Part shown: positions 38,165 through 50,355 of the stretch, piece after piece
Position numbering within the stretch: position 1 is the stretch's first letter
How the letters are laid out: each line of letters begins with the position of its first letter
Notes under the pieces: model-generated
Database searches by the model: none
The model's input: the letters and a program-made list of their open reading frames with translations, nothing else
Told to the model about the DNA's origin: nothing
DNA from: Numida meleagris
Lineage: Eukaryota; Chordata; Aves; Galliformes; Numididae
Direction: 5' to 3'
Length of the DNA stretch: 64,000 nt
NCBI RefSeq assembly: GCF_002078875.1
Contig: NC_034412.1
Span: forward strand, 14,184,876-14,248,875
Position numbers and translations under genes: made by a program

Positions 38165-41100
38165 GGCTCTCGTTCATCAAAAAACAATGGCGACATGCAG
38201 GAAGGAGCGACAGACAGACGCTGCCTCAGCGTGTTCCAGCAGTGATGTACCCAGCCACCTCTCCGACACAAATGGCTGCTTCACAGTCCATCAGGGGATC
38301 GGACTTGGGAGAACTTTGTCCAAAGAATCCCACAGGTTCCAGTCTCTGGCCAAGCGCAATTAGAGTAAATGGTAAAACTCCCCCCAGTTTCAGTGTGAAC
38401 AAGCTCAGACTCATCAAAAGTGGCTTTGTAGAATATCCTCTGTCAGTGTTTCTCTTTTAAAGTTCATTTCATCTTTGTAAGCCTTATTGATTTCTACAGC
38501 TGCTGCTGCTCTGACCCCAGGAATTGAATAACAGGCTGCAGCTCCTGGAACAGCACCTTCCAGCCCCAAGTTTCACATATTGGGTATTCTGAATATCTAA
38601 ACAGCTTCATTAACTATTTGTGTTTCTGAAACCTTGCAGCATACTCAGTACAAGCAAAAATCTGTTGCATATCAAGCAACAAAGAATTATGCACACAAAT
38701 TACATATGCATATTTATATACATATTGGAAGGTGGAAATGTTAGCTGTTGTTACCATCATTCCTGTTATCGCAGCCCATCATTTGATGGCACTGTGGGAA
38801 GTGGTGGTTGGGCCGTGCTCCGCAGTTACTAAGAAGCTCTGGGCTCTAGAGGAGCTACTGCAGCCTCTGGGCACAACCAGGAGTGTGGGCACAGGAGGCA
38901 CCACTGTCACCTCCATCACCGCAGAGCCCAAGAGGACAGCTAGATCATGGAAGCAGAAATAACTGAAGTTCAGAAAGTTGGCTAGAGTAAATGAAAGGCA
39001 AAAAGAAATACTTATTAAAATATTACCCATCTCTCAAGATGACCTCTTTCCATAACATATTCTGAGTAATGTTATTCTACAACCAAGCGAGCACAGCCAT
39101 GGAGTGCCTTGCTGGCCAGCCACAGCAGCCCCATGTACAGGGGCATCAAAGCCATAGGTCAGTCTCTGAACATCACTCATGCATCCCCACTGAAGCACGT
39201 TCACAATCTGATTGAGTTACTGACAATATACCTCAACACGACATTAATTTCTATCTGAATAAGCCTTATTTTTATTTGGTATGTTTGTAGATTTTATTGA
39301 AAATACACTTTGCTTGGTCACTCAATTGATTTTTTGTGTTGAATTTGGCGCTGTGAACAACAGTTGTGGCCAAACTGCCACTAGAAGGCAACTCAGGAGG
39401 ACAAAGGCAAGTTCAAACCAGGATTTCTCAGTTGTTTGCTGTTACACTGCTGGCAGCCACCAAGCAGACAGGAAAGAGCATCGCCCAGCACTGCGTCTTG
39501 CTGGGCCACTAGAGTGGGTGAGCCCAGGCTCCTCCAAGCAGCATTCAGTGCCGGAGCTGAGCTGATGCTCAGGAAGAATTTGTAAGCATTCCCAAACAGG
39601 TTTTGAAATGCTGCCGGTTTGCTTCAAAATTAGTAAGAGCTGTTTTAATATTTCCTTTCTGCTTTGGTAGAGATATTTTTGGTTTCACTCAAAAGCAAGC
39701 TACAATCCTTGAAAGCTTATTTTGGTTTTCCCTTTCTCATCTGTAAAACTTCCAGTCATCCAGGCTGGAAGTAAAAGGAGTATCTCGCTACGCAGAGTGA
39801 TCAATTACAAATGATAAATAACAAGTAGCAAAGTGCTGAAAATCCAGGCATTATGATCAGCTTGCAAACATGCTTTGTGCTCAGCATTTCACTAAAGTGC
39901 TCACTGAGCAAACATGAATAATGAACACAATAGTATTAAAAAGAAAAAAAACAACTTTGTTCAGTTAAAAACTGGCAAGAAAAAATGTCAAATAAATTAT
40001 TCCATATGATCAGTTTTCCCCTCCAGATACTGCTTTACCCTCCTCTCCACAGCAAGAACCACCAGGACCCGTCTGCTTTTTCCCCTCAAGTTTTTTGACT
40101 ATCTACTGGAGTCTCCCCCTCTGCCTGCGGCCCCGGTTTGCCCCACAGCAAATATTCAGTGGGCTGCAGCCAAGATGCCCTCTACACGAGTGCTCCAAGC
40201 TCACCAAATGAGTATGCCAAATTTCCAGAATGCAGAATGAGCTCCCTTATTTCATCAAAACTAGGCTCGTATCAATGCCCAGATTTAAGCCAGAGATGCC
40301 TAGCAGTTCCCTCATGGGGAATGAGATGAAAAGAAAGAGTTAAAATTTCCCTGCTTTGGACAAAACACATGTATTTGTTCAAGTAAAAAAGTTATAACAA
40401 GAAGATATGCATGCCTGATGATGAATGAAAGCCTGTTTGTACCTAATGTATCGAAGAAATTGTTCAAGAGCAGTTAATTTCACCATTTCAATGTCTTTAT
40501 GAGTTATCTGCCACAGAAGTACTTGTTTTAAAAAGATGAGTTGCCTGGCAACCACTTTAACATAGAGCAGCTGACTTTCTTGAACTTTGGGAAATGTTTT
40601 ATTCATCAGCTGGTATTCTGTGCTCACTTCCCTTCATTTCCAAATTCCCTTTACTGATTGTTTACATGCTTTTTACATTCTGCAGAGCAGCCTCATGATC
40701 TATCCAGGACCATGCAAGGGTGGACACCCTTTTTTTCATAAGTCACTTTAAAAAATAATAAGCATTCATGTTGTAATTTTTATTGTATAAATATCCATAA
40801 TATGACTGGACCTAAGCTAGTCTTATGGTGATAGAATGTTTGGAAGTGAAGTGTTATTTTTTTATATTAATTAATTTTAAAAATAATAAAATATATGAGA
40901 GATGTTGCACACTCCCAAGAATTACACAGACATCTGTTGATAGCAGTTTTTTATCATAGGGAATTAAGATACTGGTAAAGAAAAAGAAAGAAAAACAAGA
41001 ACTGTTTTAGATTATAGCACTTGGAAAAATTACAAGAAATCAAGCAACAAAAAAAAAAAAGTGGGGGGAAATATACAGAAGAGAAGTTCTTGCCAATAAT

Positions 41101-43307
41101 GAAATAGCTCCCAGGGGAAATAACAGACATCTCTCATTCTGAGCCTTTTCCTCTATAATTTGTATGGCAATACAGAACCTAAACAGACCAAAAGCAAGAC
41201 ACTGACTTTTTGACCCACGTATCTTTTTGAAGCCTTCATTATCAAACACAGTTTGATAAGGCACCCTCATGTGTTGGTTTCTCCCAGTTCTCCATGTGGG
41301 GAAGGTAGTGTTTGATCTCCAGCTAGGGGACCACAGCTCTTGAAGGGCACACGCAGGGCAGTGCACCTCCAGGCCCTGACCTGAGGAGCTTCAGTAGGGC
41401 CTGTTATTTTGAATAACAGTTTAGAGTATGGTATTGATGCTCTGAAAGGGGTTCATGGTGCTCTGACCCCCGAACGCTGAAACAGGTATGTTTCCTATTT
41501 TGAAGCAGCACCAGAAATGCACACTGCTTATTTTCAGCTGTCTTGTGTAGGATGGTATTTTTGTTTACATATCCATATACATGCTCTTTAAAGGTGTAAG
41601 AAAATAGCACTTCCAAAAGTAAAGGAAAAAGAGGCAAATAAAAGCGATATGCCAGGCCTTTGGCCTTGCATATGTGTTCTCGTGGATGAATTTTATATTT
41701 TTCCTTCTGGTTCTGACTTATTTCTTTTGAAGTAAGTTAAGAGAAATTGTTTACTACTTAAGAACAAACAACTACAAGCCATATTTGTCAATAAAACTGC
41801 TCAACAGTTCTCCTTAAAAGGAGAAAGAAATGAACCCCAGTGTCCTCTGAGAAGAGCCAGAGAGTGGTGCAGGCCCATGCCCTGAGCAGCACACCTGTCT
41901 CACCCCAGCACCCAGCCAGGCAGGGCTCTCACATCATGCAAAACAGCACACAACAAGACCATTTCCATCATCACACTCAAACATGTACTGAATCAAAAAG
42001 CCTAAACAAACATCATGTTGTTTTCTCCTAATTATCAGATGCTTGACCTTGTTGGCTCCAGTACTTTTCCTTCTCTTGTAATCTTAGCATGCTATGTGGA
42101 AGTCTGGAAGTCGCATCCCAGGTGCCCATGAAACAATAACTGAAGTTGGTCACATCCAATCATTCCTTCAAGAGGGAGAAATGATTCTCTCAACTGACTA
42201 TCTATGGTTTAATAGCTTTCCTGTGCATATGTTTGGCCTGCTACACACGGTCTTGATTTGAGAGATTATTTCTTGACCTGTTACTCTTCTGTATATTTCT
42301 TAAATAACCAGTGAGGTCTTCTCTCTTTCCCTCTTGGAGGAAGAGTCAAATTCTCCAAAGAGATTATTTAAGTAAAGCTTTGCAAGACTTTAGTGTGCTC
42401 AACAATCAAGAAAATATTTCCTTCAAATCTTTTTAATTTTCTGAAGAAAATTCCAAGAACTAAAAACTATGCAGGTTTTGTTTTGAAGTCAGAAAATATA
42501 AGGAAAAATTCAAGTCCATTCTCCAAACTTCAGACACTTTGAAAGTTTTCATTAACAATCCTGGGGAAAGCCTGCTTTTTGAATTTATCTGAACAGATGT
42601 ATTGTCAGAGGCAAAACGGACTTCTCAACGACTTCAAGCATGGCCCAGGTGCTGCTAAGTCCTATGTTTCAGGGTGTCTTAGTATCTGAATGTAGACATA
42701 AAAAGAGTGATTCTCATAAGGAGAAAGAGCAGGAACTGAGGAATGAAAACATTCTTTCCTCTACTGTACTACTGTCATTTCTTATGGAGATGTAGGCTGG
42801 CAACTAAAAGAGGATTTTAAGATACATTTAGATGCCTTATGAAGACTTATGAAAGCTGTTGTTATGTTTGGTTGGATATATCTATTCTCCTTTCACTGCA
42901 CACCAAGGGTCCTTTGCTTGCCTCCTCCCATCCTTCTCACATGCCCCATTCCACCCCCAGCCTTGGGCCGGGACCCATACAGCACTCTCTTCCCACAGCC
43001 TTTCTAGCTTCCACTGCCAGCTGCATGATCCACTGTCTGGGGTCAGATTCACTACATTTGGCTCAGTGTGTCCAAACTGTGGGGCCAGGCAATATCAGGC
43101 AAGAAGTGACACATTGCTTTAGAAAAAAAAAAAATAACCTCAGAATAAAAAGAAAACAATTCTTGCTCAAATATGATTAAAATGCAGCTTCTTTAAAAGT
43201 TTGCTTACTGCCCTGTGTTGCACAACACTTTCATAACATGCTTTATTTTCTATTATTGCTAATACTGTCATTACCTATTATCTATTGTTATATATTGATT
43301 ATATGCC

Positions 43308-43345
43308 TCTACATCTATCATACATCTCTATATCTATCTATTCTA
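43308..43345. repeat. Degenerate (TATC)n tract
   Basis: Repeated CATCTATC/TATATCTATCTATTC motifs form an imperfect tetranucleotide microsatellite within a wider TA-rich stretch starting near 43246. Confidence 0.75.
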
Positions 43346-45600
43346 AGGCTAGCTCTCTGTCTAAGGCTAAAGAAGCTCTCTCAGGAGTATCTGATCACCA
43401 GTGATTGGGTTATCGGTAGCTAATACGGACAGTACCAGTTGGGGGACTCATTACACTGCCTGCTCTGCAACACAAATATATTTTTAGAAGCCTTAAGGAG
43501 ACAGCAATTAAGTGAGGTAATGGTTATTCTTAGCCTTTTATCTCTCACGCAAACACTACTCCATAAATAAAACCTGAAGGATCCGTCAACACATGGAACG
43601 CACTCCAACGTGTCCTCACGGCATGAAAATGAAATGGGATCTTCAGATTTGTTTTCAACCGAGCAAATACGGTTATTTTTAGGGCAGGCCTTCTGAGATA
43701 TCCTGGTTTAGTAAATACACGCATATGGTAAAACAACTTGACAGTACTAATTGAAACACTCACTATCCTTTCAAGTGTTATTGTTTTAGTTCAGTTTTCT
43801 AATGGAAAGGAATGTGTTGCACTGAAACCTGATATTATTACTACAAACTCAAAAATATTTTAAATGAAAAAGGCTCCCGCTTTTCTTAAATATAATAGTA
43901 ATTGGGTCCACATTTTATGAGCTATGCAACACACAGCATTTTATGCATACGTTGTATTCCTCTTGGAACAAGATATATTTTCAAAGGCATTGTGAAACAA
44001 AGTGCATAAGCAGTTGGATTTGAATATCATATATTATACCATTCAATCAGCTTACTACAGGCCATAGCCTTAAAAATAAAATTATACCAGTAATGCTGGC
44101 ATTTGTGCTCCAGAGGGAGATGGTTAATTCTTCAATAAAAAGTAGAAGGATTTGCATCTGCCCTGGCTGACAACATAAAAGATCAACGTTTTTCTTATAC
44201 TTAGGGCAAAACGGTCTCTGTAAAAATCAAGTTAATGCAATATTAAAGCTGCAGAGTTAAGCATATAAAAAATGATAGAAAAAAATGAAGATAGGCACTG
44301 TTAAAGATGAACATTCAAGCTTAATTCTGTCCTTCTGTGTGTTTGCTTTAAGATGTGTTTTGCCATTGTGCAATCAGTGCATTAGCAACATGATTAAAAA
44401 TACTAAGTATCCAAAAACATGGAGCAATCATGTGAAATCTTCTCCATTGAAAAGAAAATTCATATAAATTTAAAGTTTACATGGTGTATTCCAAGCTTAC
44501 ATCTTATTGTGGCTTAGACGGGGTTTTATGTATAATAAGAAATGCGATGTTTCTCATTCTTCACTTACAAAGTTATTTCCAGAGCATTCAAATGTGATAA
44601 ACCATATAATCAGAGAGCAGGAGCACAAGAGAAACATGCACTTACTATGTTCTACTTAGATGATAGACATTCTCACACTTTCAGAAGCAAATGAGTCAGT
44701 CTGAATACTAACATTTGATACAAAACATTTTTTACTTCCAAGTCTTAGTTCCCCAAAACTGGAAATATCTTTTCTTCCAACATAAACCATTGAATAAAAA
44801 TAATAATATAGCTCTTAGTGAGTTTCTCAGAAAGGCAATCCTGTAATATATTCATGGTGTATAAATGTATTTTCACAGCAAAAATCTGAAGCATGGAACT
44901 GCTACTAAACCCAAAACACTACTTCACGCTACATATAAAAAAAAAAACTTTTAATTAAAAATTGTATTTGTCTCAAAATACAAAGATCTTCCTTGTCAAA
45001 ATCCTTCCTAATTCCTTCGGAGTCAAAGTGGCAAAACAGCCACTCTGGTTCACAATGGCAAACCGCCCCTCACCAGGCCCTGCCTACACACAGAGTCTAC
45101 ACCAAATTAATTAAATTAGTAGGAAAAGCATTTTGCTACCTCATATCATAGACAGAATATTACAAGTACAGAGTTTATTTATACCAGTGCTGCTTGTTTT
45201 GATTAAAGTTATACTGAAATAAAGTTCCATACAACAAACACACTTGCGTCCACACGAGTCTGTTACTTTAATTTAAAGAGGATCTGTTTCCCCAGCAGTT
45301 TAGCTAAATTACTAAAACAATCACATAAAAAGGGCATAGAGAGCTAGATGATAGAAGCCAAAGAACACTTTCACCTCTTGCTTTCATCACCTTTATTTCA
45401 GACTAAAAACTTGCAGATCCTGCCTAAGCCTACAGTCACAAGCACAGCAAAGATAATGATTTGGGGAGCTCTGCAGTGTTCACCTCTTTTCAGAGCTGCA
45501 AACAGTCGAAACAGAAAGGAAAATTATCATTAGTTCAGTATGCTATGAAAGTGTCCTTTTAACAAGAAAATGTTCCTCTTTTAGCTTCTTCTCCATCTGC

Positions 45601-45615
45601 AAAAAAAAAAAAAAA
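45601..45615. repeat. A15 homopolymer
   Basis: Fifteen consecutive A bases preceded by pyrimidine-rich DNA (CTTCTTCTCCATCTGC). Confidence 0.93.
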
Positions 45616-47080
45616 CCTCTTTGAAACTTTTCCTCATTATCTGTGATTTATTTCCTATTTCTGGACCTGGAGTGTAATAATGGTCCAAATGTAATAGCCT
45701 TGACCTTTGCAGCTCCTCCCAGGGAGGTCACTGAGAATCTTGTTTAAGTAAAGAGCAAAGATTTCAACCCAGCAATAACATGATGCACTTCACTAACACC
45801 TTAAAATATATATAAAGGCTTTATCTGCTGGGACATATATACCAGCTGTCTCTTGTGTCTAGCCATACAATCAACATATTTTAACAAGCATGGAAACTGA
45901 GGTGCACTGAGAGTGAAGTACCCTTGATTGAAACTGGTAAAGATGCAATGAGAGGACAGATTTTTGGTATACAATACTCGCTTTAAACACAGTCCCATCC
46001 TTCCTCCCATTGCTGTGTTGTCAAGACACAGTCACTATTTTAAAATTGAAGCATGCAAGGCCTGTGCAGATGAATACTGCTATTAGTGCTCTTCTGTGGT
46101 GCGTATTTGAAAATCCCAGGGAGTTTCCATCTCATTAGGTGATGCCCCCATCATAAATTTCTTGCCTCCTCTCTCCTTCCTGCTTAATCCCATTGTCTTC
46201 TTTTCTAATGCACTGCACATTAGCGCTGCCATTTTTGGTACAGTCCAAAATTCACTTCTGTCTTTCTAATTAGAGGAGTCTTAGGCTGCTAAAAGTAAAC
46301 AACAAGTATCACGCCATTTTCAAAAGGGGCAAGCAAACTGGCATGAAGCATGCCAGGAAAGCATAGTTATCAGTGAGGAATCACTGGTGTCTTTTCTCCC
46401 ACCATTTTGTCAAAACCATTAAAAAAAGAAACAAAATGGCAACCACTAATATTCAGATTAATAAAGACTCATATGACTCCCAGCTGCTGACTATAAGTGG
46501 CAGTCCATATTTAGTCTTTGTACCCGATGTGGTTTACACAATACCCATATTTGTTTCTGCCTCTCAGTCAAGCTCCAAATAGGAACTGGTATGTAGTAGG
46601 AGCTGTACAAATAATTTATTGTCTGTCTTACATTTAAGGAACTGCAAAAAGAATGTGAAAAAAACAAGGAAGAAGGTTTTTGTCCATTAATCAGGACCTT
46701 ATAGAGGAAAAGAATGGAGTTTTACTTGTTAATAGTGAACAGCGTTTCATGCCTTTGGATTTCACGACTTTCCATAAGGCACAGGCATTCATATGGCTCT
46801 CACATTTTCCAAGAAACCATGCAGAAGTTAACTTAAACTTAAGCATTTACCCAGAGCTGCAAGGAGTGCTGTTTTCTTTGAAAACATTCACGTTTCTCCT
46901 CACTGTACCATCTTTTTAAAACACATTCTAGGTTCACGTAGCCAAACATGTATTAAATATTAATAGAACACATTTATATTGATTCCTGTTTACTTTCTGA
47001 GGAAGCATAACAATAAGTACGGTGCCACATGACAGTGCTAGCTACGTTATCTCCAACTACTTTTAAATACCATCCTTCAG

Positions 47081-47541
47081 CTTCGCAGGGCTCCAGCTAA
47101 TTGGAAAACCAAAAGGAGGGAACACTTCACCCCATGTGGCCCCACACCGAGCTGGTCAGCCCCGCCAGCTGCATCCCCAGGAGGTTTCCCACCGCAGGAC
47201 AGCGCCGGGGAGGAGGCAGTGCCACCCTCCCAGCCGTGGGAGCATCGCCTCCCTCTAGCGCTTATCCAGCACAGCAGTCCCCAGGGTGTTGCTGTAACTT
47301 AAACCAGCCTCGCCGATCGCTGCCGGCGGCCCCCAGCCTGTGGGAGCCTCTTGTACGGCCGCCTTTGAACACCCTGACTCCTGGGTTGGGAGCCAAGGCG
47401 GGGCTGGCCACACACATGGGTGGGAGCACATGGAGGTGTGGGCTGGGCTGCCGGCGAGGCAGCGCCTGGGGAGCCATGAGGTGGTTGCTCTTCAAAGAAT
47501 AAAGTGGTGCGCACGTAGCAACGTCATCTGAAGGGCACGGT
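47081..47541. promoter_or_regulatory. GC- and CpG-rich island-like block
   Basis: This ~460 bp block is clearly more GC-rich (I estimate over 60%) than the AT-rich DNA on both sides. By hand count it has about two dozen CpG dinucleotides, clustered for example at TCGCCGATCGCTGCCGGCGG near 47311. The CpG observed/expected ratio is only around 0.5, so it is borderline as a CpG island. Open frames exist on both strands, as expected of GC-rich DNA with few stops, and none resembles a known protein. It could be a promoter or first exon of an unseen transcript, an orphan island, or an old GC-rich repeat. Confidence 0.4.
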
Positions 47542-47705
47542 TTTGCAAAATCAACATAAAGGTAAGGCTGCTTGGGGGACAGCCTATAGGAATGGGAAAA
47601 AAAACTCATTTTCCTTTCCTGCAAATCGGGAACACGTGTTTACTAGTTGTTCAAGTGGACCTGTATATTAACTCTTTAAGGCGTAAGCATTATCACATAT
47701 GTGGT

Positions 47706-47724
47706 AAAAAAAAAAAAAAAAAAA
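47706..47724. repeat. A19 homopolymer
   Basis: Nineteen consecutive A bases about 165 bp beyond the CpG-rich block. Confidence 0.93.
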
Positions 47725-48234
47725 GGATGACGACAGCTGCAATTTATCATACATTTGCTGTGCTGAAGAACCAGACTTAGAAATACAGGTACATTGCTCA
47801 AGAGATGGTGTTTCATAGTGTTCTTCCTTGGCAAACTATTCTTCCATTGCATAATTTTACAAATTGCATGAAAATATTCCTATTGAAAATGATCAATACT
47901 GATCAGTCAAATGCATCCAGAATATGAAGAAAACCTGATGTACTTACTGTTTGACAAAGCACTATATTTATGGACGCAAATCAAAACAGCTCATGGGAAA
48001 AGACAAAAATTTTAAATCAGGGATTGCATTGTCTCCTTCACTAACTACATCATTAAAACTACAATATGAAACAAAGTGTGGCTTTGTACTTAATTGTTTA
48101 GTTGGATAGCTTTATTTAAATATGCTCAGCTCCAGTCCCTGATTTTTGAAATCTTATAATACACCATTAATGCTGCATTCAAACACCAGAACAGGTTAGC
48201 AAAGACTGTGATCATTTCTACATGCAGGCTTGGA

Positions 48235-48268
48235 TTTTTTTGTTGTTGTTTTTTGTTGTTGTTGTTTT
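48235..48268. repeat. (GTT)n / T-rich tract
   Basis: GTT units are interrupted by a T run and then resume, forming a short low-complexity tract. Confidence 0.9.
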
Positions 48269-48525
48269 AAGTTATATACTCTGAATGATTCAAAAAACTT
48301 CAAGGCAAAAGTCTGGGTGAAATCAACAGCCTGGATTATAGAGCAGGTCCCCTCTAATTGCAGAGTAATTGAATGTTACAGGAAGAAACAGACTTTTGTA
48401 TCTCTAATAATAAATTGCTTGATAGCTCCTGCAAATAAACCACCATTTATAAAATGACAATAAATGCAGCTTGATTTATTTTCTGCCCTACATGTACTGT
48501 TGCATCTATACCAGGTTTAACTCGC

Positions 48526-48576
48526 AGAATCATGGAACGGCTTAGGTTGGAAGGGATTTTCAAGATCATTGAGCTG
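48526..48576 (-). mobile_element. CR1 LINE 3' terminal fragment, antisense
   Basis: The plus strand starts AGAATCATGGAACGGCTTAG and continues GGTTGGAAGGGATTTTCAAG, which is the reverse complement of the avian CR1 3' tail (compare 34480-34521). Only about 50 bases remain before similarity fades after GATCATTGAG. It is a severely 5'-truncated insertion on the minus strand, about 0.85 kb from the retroviral fragment. Confidence 0.88.
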
Positions 48577-49420
48577 TTACAGGGTTTGTAATCGTTTAGC
48601 TCAAGGTCCCAGTTTGCAGGCCCCGTCAGGTGATGCTCTGTATTCCTTAGCACACTCAGCAATGCCAACGAGCTACATGTCGGAACCTCAAGGACTTTGT
48701 GGCTTGCAACCACAGACCTAAAGAACAGAGACACACAAGTCCTTAATATACTAGATTTTCCTCCCTCTGTTGTTCCATGTAATCTAGAGAGATGTGTCAT
48801 TTCTCTTTGCTGTGGGCACGCAAACCTACCTCACTTGAAGGTGGTGAGGGCAGCTGGGTCAGCCCCAACCCCCATGGCTGGGCTGGGGTAAGGCCTGAGC
48901 CTTGCTGCAGCCAGACACACTGACAGGCGCTTCCAGCCCTGACTTTTCCATCTTTAGCAGTGAAAGACAACTTAAATATCCACACTGTTTAGTTGCCAAG
49001 GATAAGCGTGACTCATGAGCAATTTGCTGGGCTGTGGTTTTCTATTTGGCAATGATGCAGCTTAAATGAATTTACGTTGTCCCTCCAGCTCCCCTGTTCA
49101 GCCCAGACCTGGTCTGTGCTGCAGCCACAAACAACAGCATCAGCACAACATGGGGCCTTCTCCTTCAGCAGCTTACTGCTTGGAAAGATTTCAAGAGCGC
49201 TCTTGTCCCATTTTAAGTCCTACAGTTCAGCAGCCAGACATAAAAATAAGCAGCATTCAGCATCTGTCCTGAAAGACTGGACCATTTAAGAGGCCTGGTG
49301 CTTCATAGTTGATACAGTAATATGCAAATTAACTAAGTGCTCAAGGCAAAACTACAGCCTCTGGAATGCCTAAATCTTCATGAAGATATAATAGAAGAAA
49401 TTTAGAAGCAAGTGACAGAT

Positions 49421-49570
49421 TGTCAACGGTTTACAGGCGTTCGGCCCGGTTCTGTGACGAATGGGACGGGGAACCCACGGACCCACGCCCCGGGAAAAGG
49501 GAAAAAAGGGTAAGGAGATGGGCCTGAGAGCAAAGAACAGCAGCAACAATCTGAGGAGAAATAAACTAAC
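49421..49570 (-). mobile_element. Truncated ERV-L-like LTR (3' portion)
   Basis: Read on the minus strand, these ~150 bases closely match the last ~150 bases of the solo LTR at 56691-57206. Shared blocks include TTTCTCCTCAGATTGTTG, AGGCCCATCTCC, CGAAC and CCTGTAAACCG, and both copies end in TGACA. By eye they are roughly 85% identical, with small indels in the pyrimidine-rich middle. The copy is joined directly to reverse transcriptase sequence near 49570, so the first ~365 bases of the LTR are missing. The open frame crossing the junction is an artefact of the fusion and not a real protein tail. Confidence 0.85.
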
Positions 49571-50190
49571 AAAGGAATGGAAAAGAAGGCATTAGCAGTG
49601 TCAATGGTGGCATACCACTTGGCTACTTTTGACTCCAGTTCGTACTGGAGTTCTAGCATGTCCGGCACAGCAGCATTCAGTGGGGGTGTAACTTCATTCA
49701 AGCCACGGTAGTCTACCATCAGCCTCCATTCTCCACTGGCTTTACGCACTGGCCATATGGGGCTGTTAGAAGGTGAGTGAGTTTTGCTTATCACTTTCTG
49801 ACTCTCTACTTGACGAATCAACTTATGAATGGGGAGCAAGGAATCCCTGTTGGTGCAGTACTGCCGTCTGTGCACCATTTTTGTGGCAGTCAGTACCTGT
49901 TGCTCTTTTACTTGTAGCAACCCCACCACAGATGGATCTTCTGACAGGCCAGGCAAAACCGACAGCTGTTTAATGTTGTCTGTGTCTACAGCAGCTATTC
50001 CAAAGGCCCATCGACACCTTTTGGGATCCTTGAAATGTCCCCTTCTGAGGTAATCAATACCAAGTATACACAAAGCTCCTGGGCCAGTCACAACAGGATG
50101 TTTTTGCCAGTCTTTACCAGTGAGGCTTATTTTGGCCTCCAACACAGTCAACTCTTGGGAACCCCCAGCGAGACATATTTGCCAGTTTGA
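49570..50190 (-). pseudogene. pol: ERV-L-like protease/reverse transcriptase fragment
   Basis: This is a remnant of an endogenous retrovirus pol gene, read on the minus strand. The frame is open for about 194 codons from base 50151, and stays open a few more codons upstream to about 50187. Counting from 50151, residues 29-35 read ILGIDYL, which fits the end of a retroviral aspartic protease. Residues 126-137 (SPSNSPIWPVRK) and 141-154 (EWRLMVDYRGLNEV) fit the fingers and palm of reverse transcriptase. Asp184 in IDTANAFF fits the first catalytic aspartate (motif A). The style of these motifs is that of class III ERV-L elements common in birds. The frame then runs directly into LTR sequence, so the YxDD motif, RNase H and integrase are missing, and no gag or 5' LTR is visible upstream. 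It cannot encode an active polymerase. The family call is from motif recognition, not a search. Confidence 0.9.
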
Positions 50191-50325
50191 TTTTAAATTT
50201 TAACCAAAATAACAGTAAAGAGGAGTAACTATAACCTACGGCCATCATTGGCCTTTTCCTTGAAAGCATCCTAATATGGACTCCGATTTACCAGCTTGTG
50301 TCTAAACATCTATCTGTTTGCCATA

Positions 50326-50355
50326 GACACACACACACACACACACAAAAAAAAA
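50326..50355. repeat. (AC)n microsatellite followed by A9
   Basis: About ten AC units are followed directly by nine A bases. It lies about 140 bp beyond the upstream edge of the retroviral pol fragment. Confidence 0.95.

Larger units (their letters stand above)
37200..47080. other. Non-coding DNA
   Basis: No gene supported. Short GC-richer patches at 38.75-38.95, 39.35-39.57, 40.03-40.33, 41.85-41.95 and 42.9-43.1 kb give overlapping spurious frames. The only repeats I can support are the A-tracts and the TATC-like tract. Confidence 0.45.
47725..49420. other. Non-coding DNA around a CR1 remnant
   Basis: Besides the CR1 tail at 48526-48576 and the GTT tract, nothing is recognised. The 48.8-48.95 kb part is GC-richer. 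An extra octamer (ATGCAAAT) occurs at about 49322. Confidence 0.45.

Noticed and set aside
38077..38460. 127-codon plus-strand frame
   Set aside because: Its N-terminal part is translated from the A-rich tract at 38120-38164; the rest has no protein similarity that I recognise.
39373..39395. CTCF-like core (CCACTAGAAGGCA)
   Set aside because: It differs from the consensus at key G positions, and single weak matches are expected by chance in 64 kb.
47101..47624. Overlapping 133- and 120-codon frames on opposite strands
   Set aside because: GC-rich DNA has few stop codons; both peptides are Pro/Gly/Arg/Ser-rich without recognisable motifs.
49423..49570. C-terminal ~48 residues of the retroviral open frame
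   Set aside because: This part is LTR sequence read through after the deletion junction and not a polymerase domain.
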